From CBDCPI01 sp965220245 (GTDB lineage Bacteria > Chloroflexota > Dehalococcoidia > Lucifugimonadales > UBA3495), in NCBI GenBank assembly GCA_965220245.1, contig CBDCPI010000013.1, positions 434,001 to 498,000 of the forward strand: a stretch of 64,000 bases of DNA. The letters run 5' to 3'. Below the pieces are notes generated by a model. That model was given only the letters and a program-made list of their open reading frames with translations. It was not told where the DNA came from and searched no databases. How positions within the stretch are numbered: position 1 is the stretch's first letter; every line of letters begins with the position of its first letter. The position numbers and the translations under genes are program-made. Positions 16,142 through 24,897 of this stretch are shown in pieces.

Positions 16142-17578
16142 TTGAGACGGCTAACCGGAATCGCGGGGCTTGGCGTCATTGCAGGGTTGATGGCTCTGCT
16201 GATGGCCGCCGTCGCCGGCTGCGACGACCCAAGCCCTGGCACTGCTACCGAGCCGAGCGTTCCGCCGGCAATGTCCACTTACACGCCCACACCTACTGAC
16301 CCTCCCACGCCTAGACCTACTCGTATGGCTACGCCGACTCTCACCAACACCCCAGCCTTGCCAACAGCTACGCCTGGTCCGGCAAACAGGCGTGAAACTC
16401 CCCTTGAGGTGTCCGGTCCGGAACTGTCGGACTTGGTGAGCGGAAACAGCGCCTTTGCCTTCGACCTGTACCAAACCCTCCGAGACGACGAGGGGAACCT
16501 GTTCTACTCTCCTTACAGCATCTCGGTGGCGCTGGCGATGACTTATGCCGGAGCCAGGGGTGAGACAGAACGTCAGATCGCGGATACGCTGCGTTTCCTT
16601 CTTCCCCAAGACAACCTGCACCGCTCGTTAAACGCGCTGGACTTGGAGATCGCATCCCGGGGTGAAGGCGCCGAGGAGAAAGACGGCGAAGGATTCCGGT
16701 TGAATGTAGTCAACGCCGTCTGGGGGCAAGACGGATACCCGTTCCTTCCGGACTTTCTGGATGTACTGGCAACAAACTACGGCGCAGGGGTGCGGTCGGT
16801 GGACTTCATCGAGGCGCCTGAGGAGGCACGAGTCAAGATCAACGACTGGGTAGCCGAGCAGACGGAGGACCGGATCAAAGACTTGATACCGGAAGATGTC
16901 ATCGACGATATGACTAGGATGGTCCTCACCAACGCGATCTACTTCAACGCCGCTTGGCTTTACCGTTTCACAAAAAGCAGCACGGCTCCAGGTACGTTCC
17001 GCCTGCTGGATGGCCGGAGCATCGAGGCACCGATGATGCGGCGGAAAGCATCCTTTGGATACGCCAAGGGCGACGGGTACGAGGCGGTGGAGCTACCCTA
17101 CGAAGGCCCGAATCTATCGATGGTTATCCTGCTTCCGGATGCGGGGGAGTTTAGACGGTTCGAAGACTCGCTGGACGCTGGTCTTGTGGGTCAGGTCATC
17201 AAAGAGATGAAGCACAAGACCATCATCCTGACCATGCCGAAGTTCCAGTTTGAATCGGACTTCAGCCTCAAAGGTATCCTGATTTCGATGGGTATGCCAT
17301 ACGCCTTCGACGAACGTAGGGCCGACTTTTCAGGTATGAATGGCTACTCATGCTTAGAGAATCCTTCTAGGTGCTTGCATGTGAAGGATGCGTTTCATCA
17401 GGCGTTTGTGTCGGTGGACGAAGACGGCACCGAAGCGGCGGCGTCCACCGCAGTGATCATCGTTCAGGCGTCACTTCCACCGCAGGTCACCATCGACCGC
17501 CCGTTCATCTTTCTGGTCCGCGACATCGAGACCGGCGCCATCCTGTTCCTAGGCCGTGTGGTCGATCCTACGGAATAG
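16142..17578 (+). CDS. Serpin-family protease inhibitor, lipoprotein
   Basis: A 478-residue secreted inhibitor. Residues 1-27 form a lipoprotein signal peptide with lipobox AVAGC (Cys27), followed by a Thr/Pro-rich spacer to ~90 that lifts the domain off the membrane. The serpin fold covers ~95-478 with NLFYSPYSISVALAM, LTNAIYFNAAW and the C-terminal RPFIFLVRD. The hinge DEDGTEAAASTAV and following sequence place the reactive bond at Ala443-Ser444 when aligned with alpha-1-antitrypsin (P15 Gly429, P14 Thr, P13 Glu). Small P1 Ala predicts inhibition of elastase- or subtilisin-like proteases. The small hinge residues fit an inhibitory serpin. The start is TTG with ggagg 6 bases upstream. Role is inferred as protection from extracellular proteases. 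It is convergent with the HExxH lipoprotein gene. Confidence 0.9.
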   Translation: MRRLTGIAGLGVIAGLMALLMAAVAGCDDPSPGTATEPSVPPAMSTYTPTPTDPPTPRPTRMATPTLTNTPALPTATPGPANRRETPLEVSGPELSDLVSGNSAFAFDLYQTLRDDEGNLFYSPYSISVALAMTYAGARGETERQIADTLRFLLPQDNLHRSLNALDLEIASRGEGAEEKDGEGFRLNVVNAVWGQDGYPFLPDFLDVLATNYGAGVRSVDFIEAPEEARVKINDWVAEQTEDRIKDLIPEDVIDDMTRMVLTNAIYFNAAWLYRFTKSSTAPGTFRLLDGRSIEAPMMRRKASFGYAKGDGYEAVELPYEGPNLSMVILLPDAGEFRRFEDSLDAGLVGQVIKEMKHKTIILTMPKFQFESDFSLKGILISMGMPYAFDERRADFSGMNGYSCLENPSRCLHVKDAFHQAFVSVDEDGTEAAASTAVIIVQASLPPQVTIDRPFIFLVRDIETGAILFLGRVVDPTE

Positions 17579-17764
17579 CTGGCCTATCTTTTCTTGACAT
17601 CGTGGCAGCAGGCGGACGGTGTTACGTGGCCTTGAGTTTGCGCCGTGCCGTTTGTAAACAAGTTTATGTAAACTCCATCTGTCCAACCGCTCCGGAAAGG
17701 CCAAGTTCTCACGGCTAGCGGTATCCGCGGCCGCTTGGGTATCTGCGCCGTCCTGGGTCGAACG

Positions 17765-19333
17765 CTAGCTGCGGGGCTCGAGAAAGGGGCTGTCGGCGGC
17801 ATCCGGGCATCCCGGTGTGTTATGTTCGAAATAGTCTAGGCTGTCTTGGTCCAACTCTACCCTTACTCCCAAGTTGTCTCCGGCGTACATTAGGTCGTTC
17901 CGGTCGTCGCCCACGTGACCCTTCGCCAGTTGATTTCCTTCCTTCAGATAATTGGGCGCGCAGGCGGCAACGACACCCATCCCATGAAATATCTCGTGGA
18001 GCATGGTGGTGTCTTGGTTTACACACCGGTTATGCTCCGTTTCGGGGACCCGCTCGAAAAAGGAGAAGGCGAATCTAACCCCCTTCTTGGAAGATTGAAA
18101 TCCGCATACCGGCTCTGATTCTCCCACCTGCCCCGGGTAGGGATACCAGACAGCGTAAATCTTCTCTAGGTCGTTAAACCCAAGGGCGTACAATCCGTCC
18201 ATGAGCGGCTTCCCAGTGAAGGGGGCGGCTGCCATCTGCGCTCTGGACAGCGGTAGCCGCACAAAGCTGATATCCAATTCACCCTTGGCTGAATCCAGCC
18301 TGAGTCCGCGCCCATTGGTCCGCTCCCTTAACCAACTCTGCATGCTGCCCACAATGCTTTCGATGGTCCCGTTGATGTCCCATTGCTCGTCTACGCCGTC
18401 GGCCGGGAGAAGGTACACCGTATGGATGGTCGAAGGCATCTCGTCGGGTTGGTCAAGAACAGTGCGGCTTCGGGACGGGTGAATCTGGACTTCCATTGAA
18501 AGAATGTTGTTCTCTTTATCTGATTCCAAGTACTTTTGGTCTTCATTGATCACCCAATTGATCTTGTGCCGGCCAGTCAGCAGGGGTCCTTCGAAGAGGG
18601 TAATTTTCCAGATGGGGACGGCCGAGATTTGGGCATGTCCCGGCGGCAATTCCCGGTTTCCGTTGCTGTCGGCAAATCGTTGATTCACGGCTATGTCGCC
18701 CACTTTCATCCGAGAGGTCTCATTCCAGGCCTTAGCGGTCTTCCCACCCGAGTTAATCACGCTGTAGGCCATAAAATAGCCGCCGTCGACCGATTCGGCT
18801 CTCCTCCCGTAGACCAAATTGGCGTCCCCGAACACCACCGGCGCATCCCACGACAGGCTCTCCGGCACGTAGGGCTCTAGGTCGGGCAGTTGAAAGGTGA
18901 ACCCACCGACTAAAGAATAGGCATTGTTCCGTTCGTCGGACTCGTCGACTGACTGATAGGGGTCGATTACGAGCTTCAAGTGGTGAGAGCCGGTGCTCAA
19001 AGCCAGCGGGTCCGGGAATTCCTCTAGGCTTACCCGTTGGGTCTTGACGCTGCCCGGTGCAATTACCGGCTTGTACCACTGGTAGACCAGATCGTCATCC
19101 AGTAGCAGTACAATTGAATAGTTCTCTCCCATGGCCTGGCCTTGATTGGTCCAAGACACGCGAAACTCCAGGCGCTTGGAGTCGAACACGATTGGTGCGT
19201 CCCAGCCTTCGGGAATGTGGGGAGTGAGGTCTGGAATGGGAGCTTGAGGGGGCATCGGAGGCTCCGAACCGCATGCCGCCAATAGCGGTATGCTTATCAG
19301 GAACCCAAGAATGGTGAAGAGTGGGAGTTTCAA
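17765..19333 (-). CDS. Lipoprotein with CARDB-like domains and HExxH metalloprotease motif
   Basis: A 522-residue envelope protein. Lipobox LLAAC gives Cys21. Two beta-sandwich CARDB-like repeats follow (about 30-150 and 155-275), each ending in a D-x-x-NN motif (DERNNAYSLVGGF; DKENNILSMEV). The C-terminal domain carries HEIFHGMG at 446-453, the gluzincin/metzincin-type zinc motif with Glu447 catalytic, and a DLMYAG turn near 480 that could be a Met-turn. The conserved third histidine of metzincins is not obvious at the usual spacing, so the clan is uncertain. It is probably a cell-surface zinc peptidase or an adhesin. It is convergent with the serpin gene, which may be chance or may reflect a shared extracellular proteolysis role. 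Confidence 0.72.
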   Translation of the reverse strand: MKLPLFTILGFLISIPLLAACGSEPPMPPQAPIPDLTPHIPEGWDAPIVFDSKRLEFRVSWTNQGQAMGENYSIVLLLDDDLVYQWYKPVIAPGSVKTQRVSLEEFPDPLALSTGSHHLKLVIDPYQSVDESDERNNAYSLVGGFTFQLPDLEPYVPESLSWDAPVVFGDANLVYGRRAESVDGGYFMAYSVINSGGKTAKAWNETSRMKVGDIAVNQRFADSNGNRELPPGHAQISAVPIWKITLFEGPLLTGRHKINWVINEDQKYLESDKENNILSMEVQIHPSRSRTVLDQPDEMPSTIHTVYLLPADGVDEQWDINGTIESIVGSMQSWLRERTNGRGLRLDSAKGELDISFVRLPLSRAQMAAAPFTGKPLMDGLYALGFNDLEKIYAVWYPYPGQVGESEPVCGFQSSKKGVRFAFSFFERVPETEHNRCVNQDTTMLHEIFHGMGVVAACAPNYLKEGNQLAKGHVGDDRNDLMYAGDNLGVRVELDQDSLDYFEHNTPGCPDAADSPFLEPRS

Positions 19334-19415
19334 TGCCGAAATTCAAGGGTGAATCGGGCGAGAAGCGTTACTATAGCATGGAGAATTAATTTCAGCCAGC
19401 CGACGGCAGCCATTC

Positions 19416-19690
19416 GGACAGGGCCCTTTCATTCTCATTCTGAGCCCCCTTTCTATCATTCCGAGCACCGCGAGGAATCTAAAATTCTTGCTGAGGCCAA
19501 CTTCTCCTTTCCAGAGGGATTTTAGACCCCTCACTGCGTTCGGGGTGACCGTTCGGGGTGACCGTTCGGGGTGACCGTTCGGGGTGACCGTTCGGGGTGA
19601 CCGTTCGGGGTGACCGTTCGGGGTGACCGTTCGGGGTGACCGTTCGGGGTGACAATGAAAAGACCCTGAGCCATTCGGCTGGCTAGAGGG
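19416..19690. repeat. Dispersed intergenic repeat with nine tandem 13-bp units
   Basis: Contains the phrases ctgagcc...gaggaatctaaaattc and gggattttagacccctcac that recur with variation at 28287-28425, 33546-33690 and 43087-43135. At 19538-19654 the unit gttcggggtgacc is repeated nine times, the last copy ending in a. The region is non-coding between two divergent genes; the unit is part of the usual repeat end (gggtgac) expanded in tandem. Confidence 0.8.
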
Positions 19691-19742
19691 TCCGGTATGG
19701 TTGTAGCTGAAATCGGCAGAAGTTAAGCCCAAGGAGCAGCGT

Positions 19743-21017
19743 ATGAGTGAATATCCCCAACTGAGGCAGTTGAATATACGTTGGTCCCAGTACGAAGGTC
19801 AAAAGGTACTGGTACTCCAAGACCCTTTGAGGCTCAGCGACAATTCTCTAATGGTGCCGATGCCCCTGGCCCCGATCATGGGGCTGCTTGAGGGGTATCG
19901 AGACCTAGACGCCATCCGCACCGGCTTCTTGCTGCGGACCGGGATTACTCTTTCTCCAGACCACGTTGAATCCTTAGTGAAGACGCTGGACGAGGCGCTG
20001 TTGCTGGAGAATCAAAGGTTCTTCGACGCTCGCCAGCAAGCGCTGCAACAGTACCGGTCCGAGCCGTACCGGGCCCCAGCCTTGGCGGTCGTCGGCTATC
20101 CGGAAGACCCCGCAGAGTTGCAAAGCCTCTTCGACGAGTACTGCCAGGCCGCCGGACCTTACCCTGAGCCGGTCGACCGGAACTTGGCCGGGTTAATCAG
20201 CCCGCATATCGACTACCCCAGGGGATGGCGCACCTACGCCCGCACCTGGCAATTGGCGGCTGATGCCGTGGAACAGGCTGAACTGGTGATACTCCTGGGA
20301 ACGGACCACGGGGGCGCCGCCGGGGCTTTGACCTTGACCCGGCAGGACTACGCTACGCCGTGGGGCGTGTTGCCGACGGACACCGGCCTGGTGGACCGGT
20401 TGACCGAGGTTTTGGGTGAAGAGCGCGCCTTTGCCGAGGAGGTGCACCACATCGGCGAACACTCGATAGAGTTGGCCGCCGTATGGCTTCATTACATGGC
20501 GAAGGGAAGTCCTAAACGCCTGCTGCCGGTACTGTGCGGCCACTTCGTCCCCACCCCAGAGTCTGTCCGGGACCCGTCTCTCGGCGACCCCAACGATGAT
20601 GACACGATAGGAAGCGAACCTGGCGGCGTTGGTGATTATCCGGGGTTAGAGGACACTCTCAAACTGTTGGCCGAGGTTGCGTCCAGTCCTGGGGTACTGG
20701 TGGTGGCAGCCGGCGACGTGAGCCATGTGGGCCCGGCTTTTGGGGACGCCACGCCCTTGGACTCGGCCAGCAAAACGAGGCTTAGCGCCACTGACCATGA
20801 GTGGCTGGAGGCCGCCTGCTCCGGTGGCGGCAGGATGCTGGCGGAGCATATGCTCAGCAACGGTGACCCCACTAGGATTTGTGGCGCCGCTCCCATCCAC
20901 CACATGCTGACCCTTTTGGGTGACGCGAAAGGCAGGATTGTAGACTATGACCAATGCCCCGCCGACGAGGACTTTGGGTCTCTGGTATCCATCGCCGGAG
21001 TCGTATACGCTGCTTAA
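19743..21017 (+). CDS. Memo-like (AmmeMemoRadiSam system protein B family) protein
   Basis: A 424-residue protein. Residues ~145-424 match the Memo/AmmeMemoRadiSam B fold, related to extradiol dioxygenases: GLISPHIDYPRGW, LLGTDHGG, EEVHHIGEHSIEL, VAAGDVSHVGPAFGD and GAAPIHHML. The His residues in PHID, HHIGEHS and DVSHVG would form the metal-binding pocket. The first ~130 residues are an added domain of unknown type. The usual partners (an AMMECR1 protein and a radical SAM enzyme) are not adjacent. The biochemical role of bacterial Memo is unsettled. Start ATG with aaggag 8 bases upstream. The next gene in the same direction is an SDR 220 bp away, so they are probably separate units. Confidence 0.85.
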   Translation: MSEYPQLRQLNIRWSQYEGQKVLVLQDPLRLSDNSLMVPMPLAPIMGLLEGYRDLDAIRTGFLLRTGITLSPDHVESLVKTLDEALLLENQRFFDARQQALQQYRSEPYRAPALAVVGYPEDPAELQSLFDEYCQAAGPYPEPVDRNLAGLISPHIDYPRGWRTYARTWQLAADAVEQAELVILLGTDHGGAAGALTLTRQDYATPWGVLPTDTGLVDRLTEVLGEERAFAEEVHHIGEHSIELAAVWLHYMAKGSPKRLLPVLCGHFVPTPESVRDPSLGDPNDDDTIGSEPGGVGDYPGLEDTLKLLAEVASSPGVLVVAAGDVSHVGPAFGDATPLDSASKTRLSATDHEWLEAACSGGGRMLAEHMLSNGDPTRICGAAPIHHMLTLLGDAKGRIVDYDQCPADEDFGSLVSIAGVVYAA

Positions 21018-21096
21018 GGCCGTAAACAGTGCAAAAGCAAGACTTGTCAAGTTGTGGGCTGGTAAAATGAACTTCGAGAGCTTGTGGACAAATCCG

Positions 21097-21142
21097 CTCA
21101 TCCTGAGCGTAGCGACCAGAGGGAGCGAAGTCGAAGGACCCA
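21097..21142. repeat. Short copy of dispersed intergenic repeat
   Basis: The phrase catcctgagcgtagcgacca with gaagtcgaaggaccc matches the intergenic repeat family seen at 28287-28425 and 33546-33690. Non-coding, between the Memo-like and SDR genes. Confidence 0.55.
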
Positions 21143-21238
21143 CTCTAGGTATGCAGACTGAAATCACAAGTGTTATATGAAGTTAACGGACCGTCGGACG
21201 GATCGTGATAGCAAGCACACCCTATTCGGAGGCATCCA

Positions 21239-21991
21239 ATGAGGCTTGAAAACAAAGTGGCTTTGATTAGCGGGGGAGCCCGGGGTATGGGAGCTGCCGA
21301 GGCCCGGCTATTCGCTCGTGAGGGGGCCAAGGTGGTCATCGGCGATGTGCTGGATAACGAAGGCCGACAGGTTGAGGCTGAGATCAACGAGAGCGGCGCA
21401 GAATGCTTGTTCGTGCACTTGGATGTAACCCAAGAATCCGCGTGGCAGAACGCCGTGGAGGCTGCGGTGGCCCGTTTTGGGAAACTTGACATACTGGTCA
21501 ATAACGCCGGGATTGTATTAAGGGGCGTGCTGGAAGATACCAGCGGTGAAGACTGGGACCGGGTGATGGACGTGAATGCCAAAGGGGTGTTCCTTGGCGC
21601 CAAGACGGCGATTCCAGAGATGCGGAAAGCCGGGGGCGGCTCGATCATCAACATCTCGTCCATGTCCGGTATGGTGGGGCAGAGCTACATTCAACCGGTG
21701 TATAACGCTTCCAAGGGCGCGGTGAGGATCTTCACCAAGTCGGCGGCCGTCCAGTACGCCAGCGAAGGTATCAGGGTCAACTCTGTGCATCCCGGGGCCA
21801 TAGATACCCCGATGGCTGGGGAGCGTTTGACCAATCCGGAGCTGCAACGAGAAGCGGAACAAAGGACTCCCCTGGGGCGGACGGCCCATCCGGATGAGGT
21901 CGCTTACGGCGTCCTTTATCTGGCCTCGGACGAGTCATCCTTCGTGACCGGAAGCGAGCTGGTTATCGACGGTGGCGCCACCGCCCAGTAG
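21239..21991 (+). CDS. Short-chain dehydrogenase/reductase
   Basis: A 250-residue classical SDR, cytoplasmic NAD(P)-dependent oxidoreductase. The cofactor motif GGARGMGAAEA (TGxxxGxG type) is at ~12-22, NNAG at ~90, the catalytic Ser in NISSMSG near 140 and the YNASK tetrad motif near 155, plus the C-terminal GSELVIDGG. D at ~38 after the second strand (VVIGDVL) favours NAD. It resembles 3-alpha/20-beta-hydroxysteroid dehydrogenase-type and FabG-like proteins; the substrate cannot be told. A ggaggc Shine-Dalgarno precedes the ATG. The GTPase gene starts 37 bp downstream and may be co-transcribed. Confidence 0.9.
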   Translation: MRLENKVALISGGARGMGAAEARLFAREGAKVVIGDVLDNEGRQVEAEINESGAECLFVHLDVTQESAWQNAVEAAVARFGKLDILVNNAGIVLRGVLEDTSGEDWDRVMDVNAKGVFLGAKTAIPEMRKAGGGSIINISSMSGMVGQSYIQPVYNASKGAVRIFTKSAAVQYASEGIRVNSVHPGAIDTPMAGERLTNPELQREAEQRTPLGRTAHPDEVAYGVLYLASDESSFVTGSELVIDGGATAQ

Positions 21992-22028
21992 AATGAGGGA
22001 AGGCGACGCTTGAACGGGAGGGTGGAAA

Positions 22029-23015
22029 GTGCCAGCTAACCTGCCTCCAGGGTACTACGTAGCCGAGCAGAAGTACCGGGCCGCCCGAAACTCAGCGGAA
22101 AAAGTGGCCGCGCTGCAAGAGATGCTCTCGGCCACCCCGAAGCACAAGGGGACCGACCACCTCCGGGCCGATCTTCGCTCCAAGGTGGCCCGAGCGATGG
22201 ACGAGCTGGACAACCCGAAACGGGGCTCCGGCCAACCCCAACCCTACGCTATTCGCAAGGAAGGAGCGGGTCAAGCGGTACTCATCGGCTTACCCAATTC
22301 AGGTAAGTCCTCTCTTTTGGCAACAGTTACCGGAGCGTTGGCCAAGGTGGCCGAATACCCCTACACCACCCGGATACCGCTGCCGGGAATGGCCCGCTAC
22401 GAGAATGTCCGGATTCAGTTGGTAGACACCCCCGCCGTAAACGACCGGGATGTCCAAGCCCGGCTGTTCAGCCTGCTGCGAAACACCGATGTGGTGCTGA
22501 TTGTCGTGGACCTCTCTGGCGACCCGCTCAGTGAAGCAGACGAAGTTATCTCTCTGCTGGACCATTACGGGTTTAGGCTTCTTGGCCTGGGAGAAGAGCC
22601 GGACCCGGAAGAGCACCGGGCGCAAAAAACGACTTTGATAGTGGCCAACAAGGTAGACGCCAAGGGCGCTGCTGTCGCCCTGGAACTGCTGGAGGAGTTG
22701 TACGCTGCCCAATTGCCGGTCCTTCCGGTTTCGGCGCTCACCGGCGAAGGACTGGACGATTTAGTCTTGGCGGTGTTTCGGGCTCTCTCCAAGGTGCGGG
22801 TCTACTTGAAAGCTAAGGGGTCTGATCCCGACTACGACGAGCCTTTGGTGTTGGATAAAGGCCGCTTGGTTGAGGACGCTGCACTTTTGTTGCATAAAGA
22901 CTGGACCCGGCGGATCAAGTATGCCCTGTTGTGGGGCTCCGGGAAATTTGGAGGGCAACGGGTCGGACGCGACTACGTCCTAGAGGACGGAGATGTTATC
23001 GAACTCCACGCCTAA
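22029..23015 (+). CDS. OBG/DRG-type GTPase with C-terminal TGS domain
   Basis: A 328-residue TRAFAC GTPase. G1 GLPNSGKSSL (~88), G2-region YPYTTRIP, G3 DTPA (~137), G4 NKVD (~206) and G5 SALTGEG (~237) are all present. An N-terminal helical region (~1-80, like DRG) precedes the G domain and a TGS domain (~265-328, ending GRDYVLEDGDVIELHA) follows. DRG-like proteins associate with ribosomes or RNA; bacterial members of this branch are little studied. The start is GTG, preceded by a purine-rich ggagggtggaaa. Probably shares a transcript with the SDR gene upstream. Confidence 0.88.
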   Translation: MPANLPPGYYVAEQKYRAARNSAEKVAALQEMLSATPKHKGTDHLRADLRSKVARAMDELDNPKRGSGQPQPYAIRKEGAGQAVLIGLPNSGKSSLLATVTGALAKVAEYPYTTRIPLPGMARYENVRIQLVDTPAVNDRDVQARLFSLLRNTDVVLIVVDLSGDPLSEADEVISLLDHYGFRLLGLGEEPDPEEHRAQKTTLIVANKVDAKGAAVALELLEELYAAQLPVLPVSALTGEGLDDLVLAVFRALSKVRVYLKAKGSDPDYDEPLVLDKGRLVEDAALLLHKDWTRRIKYALLWGSGKFGGQRVGRDYVLEDGDVIELHA

Positions 23016-23032
23016 CACTCTCCAGACAGGTC

Positions 23033-23141
23033 GGCTTCCGATGAACTGGTTACCCAACGGCTGAAGCTGGAGCAGATCAATCAAGCCTTCGAGGACATGA
23101 AGCAAGGCCACGTAGCCAGAAGCGTCATCACTTTTGATTAG
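23033..23141 (+). pseudogene. C-terminal remnant of zinc-type alcohol dehydrogenase (MDR family)
   Basis: About 35 codons, DELVTQRLKLEQINQAFEDM then KQGHVARSVITF and a TAG at 23139-23141, match the extreme C terminus of NDMA/glutathione-dependent class III-like alcohol dehydrogenases, where the phrase ...INxAFxxMxxGxxxRxVI is typical. There is no start codon and the rest of the gene is missing. The fragment ends 9 bp before the ATG of tag, marking a deletion junction. Confidence 0.55.
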
Positions 23142-23150
23142 TTGAGAGAA

Positions 23151-23762
23151 ATGGCTAACCGAGACAATCTGCCGCGGTGCCCGTGGGTAGACCTTAGCAA
23201 GCCGGACTATACGGACTACCATGATAAGGAGTGGGGCGTGCCGGTCCACGACGACCGGGTCCTGTTCGAGTTCTTGATTCTGGAAGGGGCTCAAGCCGGG
23301 CTGAGCTGGTATACCGTACTGCAAAAGCGAGAGAACTACCGGATAGCCTTCGAGAATTTCGATCCGGAATTGGTGGCGCGGTTCGACGACCGGCGGGTGG
23401 AATCCCTGCTTGCCAACCCGGGCATTATTCGCAACCGGCTAAAGGTCCGGGCGGCCATTGGCAATGCCCGGAGTTTCTTGGAAACCCGGGAGGAGTTCGG
23501 CAGCTTCGATGCTTACATCTGGGGATTTGTGAACGGCAGGCCGCTCGTGAATGAGTTCCGGAACCTCAGCGAGTATCCGGCCAAGACCCCACTATCGGAT
23601 ACGCTGAGCAAAGACCTGCGGCGGCGAGGGTTCAAGTTTGTAGGCTCAACTATATGCTACGCCCACATGCAAGCCACCGGAATGATCAACGATCACACCC
23701 TCGACTGCTACCGGCGTCAAGAGATCATAGACCAGTATGATCTGAGAGAGGCGGCTACCTGA
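23151..23762 (+). CDS. tag: DNA-3-methyladenine glycosylase I
   Basis: Base-excision-repair enzyme that removes 3-methyladenine from alkylated DNA. The 203-residue product has the Tag layout: CPWVD near the N terminus, YHDKEWGVPVHDD, LILEGAQAGLSWYTVLQKRE (helix-hairpin-helix region) and the C-terminal INDHTLDC. The zinc site of E. coli Tag (Cys, His, His-x3-Cys) is matched by the N-terminal Cys, H of YHDKEWG and the H/C of NDHTLDC. I chose the ATG at 23151 over the in-frame TTG at 23142. It overlaps the convergent PLP-enzyme gene by 8 bp. Confidence 0.93.
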   Translation: MANRDNLPRCPWVDLSKPDYTDYHDKEWGVPVHDDRVLFEFLILEGAQAGLSWYTVLQKRENYRIAFENFDPELVARFDDRRVESLLANPGIIRNRLKVRAAIGNARSFLETREEFGSFDAYIWGFVNGRPLVNEFRNLSEYPAKTPLSDTLSKDLRRRGFKFVGSTICYAHMQATGMINDHTLDCYRRQEIIDQYDLREAAT

Positions 23763-24867
23763 TCCGGCCCCGTCCGGCAACCTCCCACACCGACTCCAGG
23801 GTCCCCCGGCGCAACCCGAACAGATGAGTGTGCAAGTGGACCGTGGTGTCGTTATGCCCCGGCACCAACTCCACCTTGTCACCGGGGCGTAACTGTCGGC
23901 TGTCGCTGTCGGTAAGGGTCACCGAGAGGTGCTCGTCGGACACACCCCGGAACTCGATGCCCGGAAGCCCCACCACTAAAGGAGGCCATTGGTCGGTGGA
24001 TATGGCCTTCATGCCCGCGTCCAACACCGCCCGGTCGGGCCCGTTGCGGCTGACTACCGAAGTGAGAATTGTCCCGGCGACGTTAAAGTCTTGGAGCACC
24101 TTACGGTAGGCGGCGTCCATCAAAACGTAGGAGCCCGCTTGCACCTCGGTAACCCCGGGATAGTCGCCGGTGATGTTGTAGGTCCCGGTGCCTCCGGAAC
24201 TCACGATCTCAACCGGAAGCCCGGCTTGACGGATAGCATCGGCGGTCTCGGTAACCATGGCCATGGCTTCTTTAGCCCGGGTCGTACGGTCCTCCAGGTC
24301 GGCCACGGCTTGAAGGTGGCCTTCGTAGCCACAAAGCCCCCTTAGTTCCAGCCCCGGCGCTTGGGCGACGGCCTGAGCCAGTTCGAGGGCCGGTCTGCCC
24401 GGGTCCACCCCGCAGCGGTCTTGGCCGCAGTTAACGTCAACCAGGATTCCCAAGGACGCTCCCGCCGCCACTGCGGCATCGGACAACTCCCGCACGTTGC
24501 CCGCATCGTCCACCGTTACTAAAAGGTTGACTCGCTGGGCCAAGTTGACCAACCGGCGAATTTTGGCGGCCCCGATTATCTCGTAGGTAATCAAGATATT
24601 GTCCACGCCGCCGTCGGCCATCGCCTCGGCTTCACCCAGCTTCTGGCAACACACGCCGATGGCCCCGGCGTCAATCTGTTTGTGGGCTATCTCCGGCGTC
24701 TTGTGGTGCTTCATGTGGGGCCGGAGATTAGCCGGGCGGTCTCTAAAGTAGGCCGCCATTTTCTCGATATTGCTCTCCATGGTGTCCAGGTCTATCAAAT
24801 AGCAGGGAGTGTCCAGTTCCTCCCGGCTGGCGCCCGGATTCAACGTCGGAGCCAGGTCGTATGCCAT
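23755..24867 (-). CDS. DSD1-family PLP-dependent enzyme (D-threonine aldolase/D-serine dehydratase-like)
   Basis: A 370-residue fold-type III PLP enzyme. The alanine-racemase-like barrel starts LDTPCYLIDLDTMESNI; the cofactor lysine is Lys53 in RPHMKHHKT, the family motif. Other motifs are DVNCGQDRCGV and the glycine loop SSGGTGTY that holds the PLP phosphate. The C-terminal beta domain carries GHNDTTVHLH, equivalent to the His/Asp metal site of DSD1-type D-serine dehydratases and D-threonine aldolases (usually HCD or HND). Likely acts on a D-3-hydroxy amino acid. The RidA gene 30 bp upstream on the same strand fits this: RidA removes reactive enamine/imine products of such dehydratases. Confidence 0.88.
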   Translation of the reverse strand: MAYDLAPTLNPGASREELDTPCYLIDLDTMESNIEKMAAYFRDRPANLRPHMKHHKTPEIAHKQIDAGAIGVCCQKLGEAEAMADGGVDNILITYEIIGAAKIRRLVNLAQRVNLLVTVDDAGNVRELSDAAVAAGASLGILVDVNCGQDRCGVDPGRPALELAQAVAQAPGLELRGLCGYEGHLQAVADLEDRTTRAKEAMAMVTETADAIRQAGLPVEIVSSGGTGTYNITGDYPGVTEVQAGSYVLMDAAYRKVLQDFNVAGTILTSVVSRNGPDRAVLDAGMKAISTDQWPPLVVGLPGIEFRGVSDEHLSVTLTDSDSRQLRPGDKVELVPGHNDTTVHLHTHLFGLRRGTLESVWEVAGRGRIR

Positions 24868-24897
24868 GTTATGCCTCGCTCAGTAATCGAATAGTTG

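Noticed and set aside
19343..19732. Frame encoding TVTPNGHPERSPR repeats
   Set aside because: Produced by the 13-bp tandem repeat and palindromic intergenic DNA.
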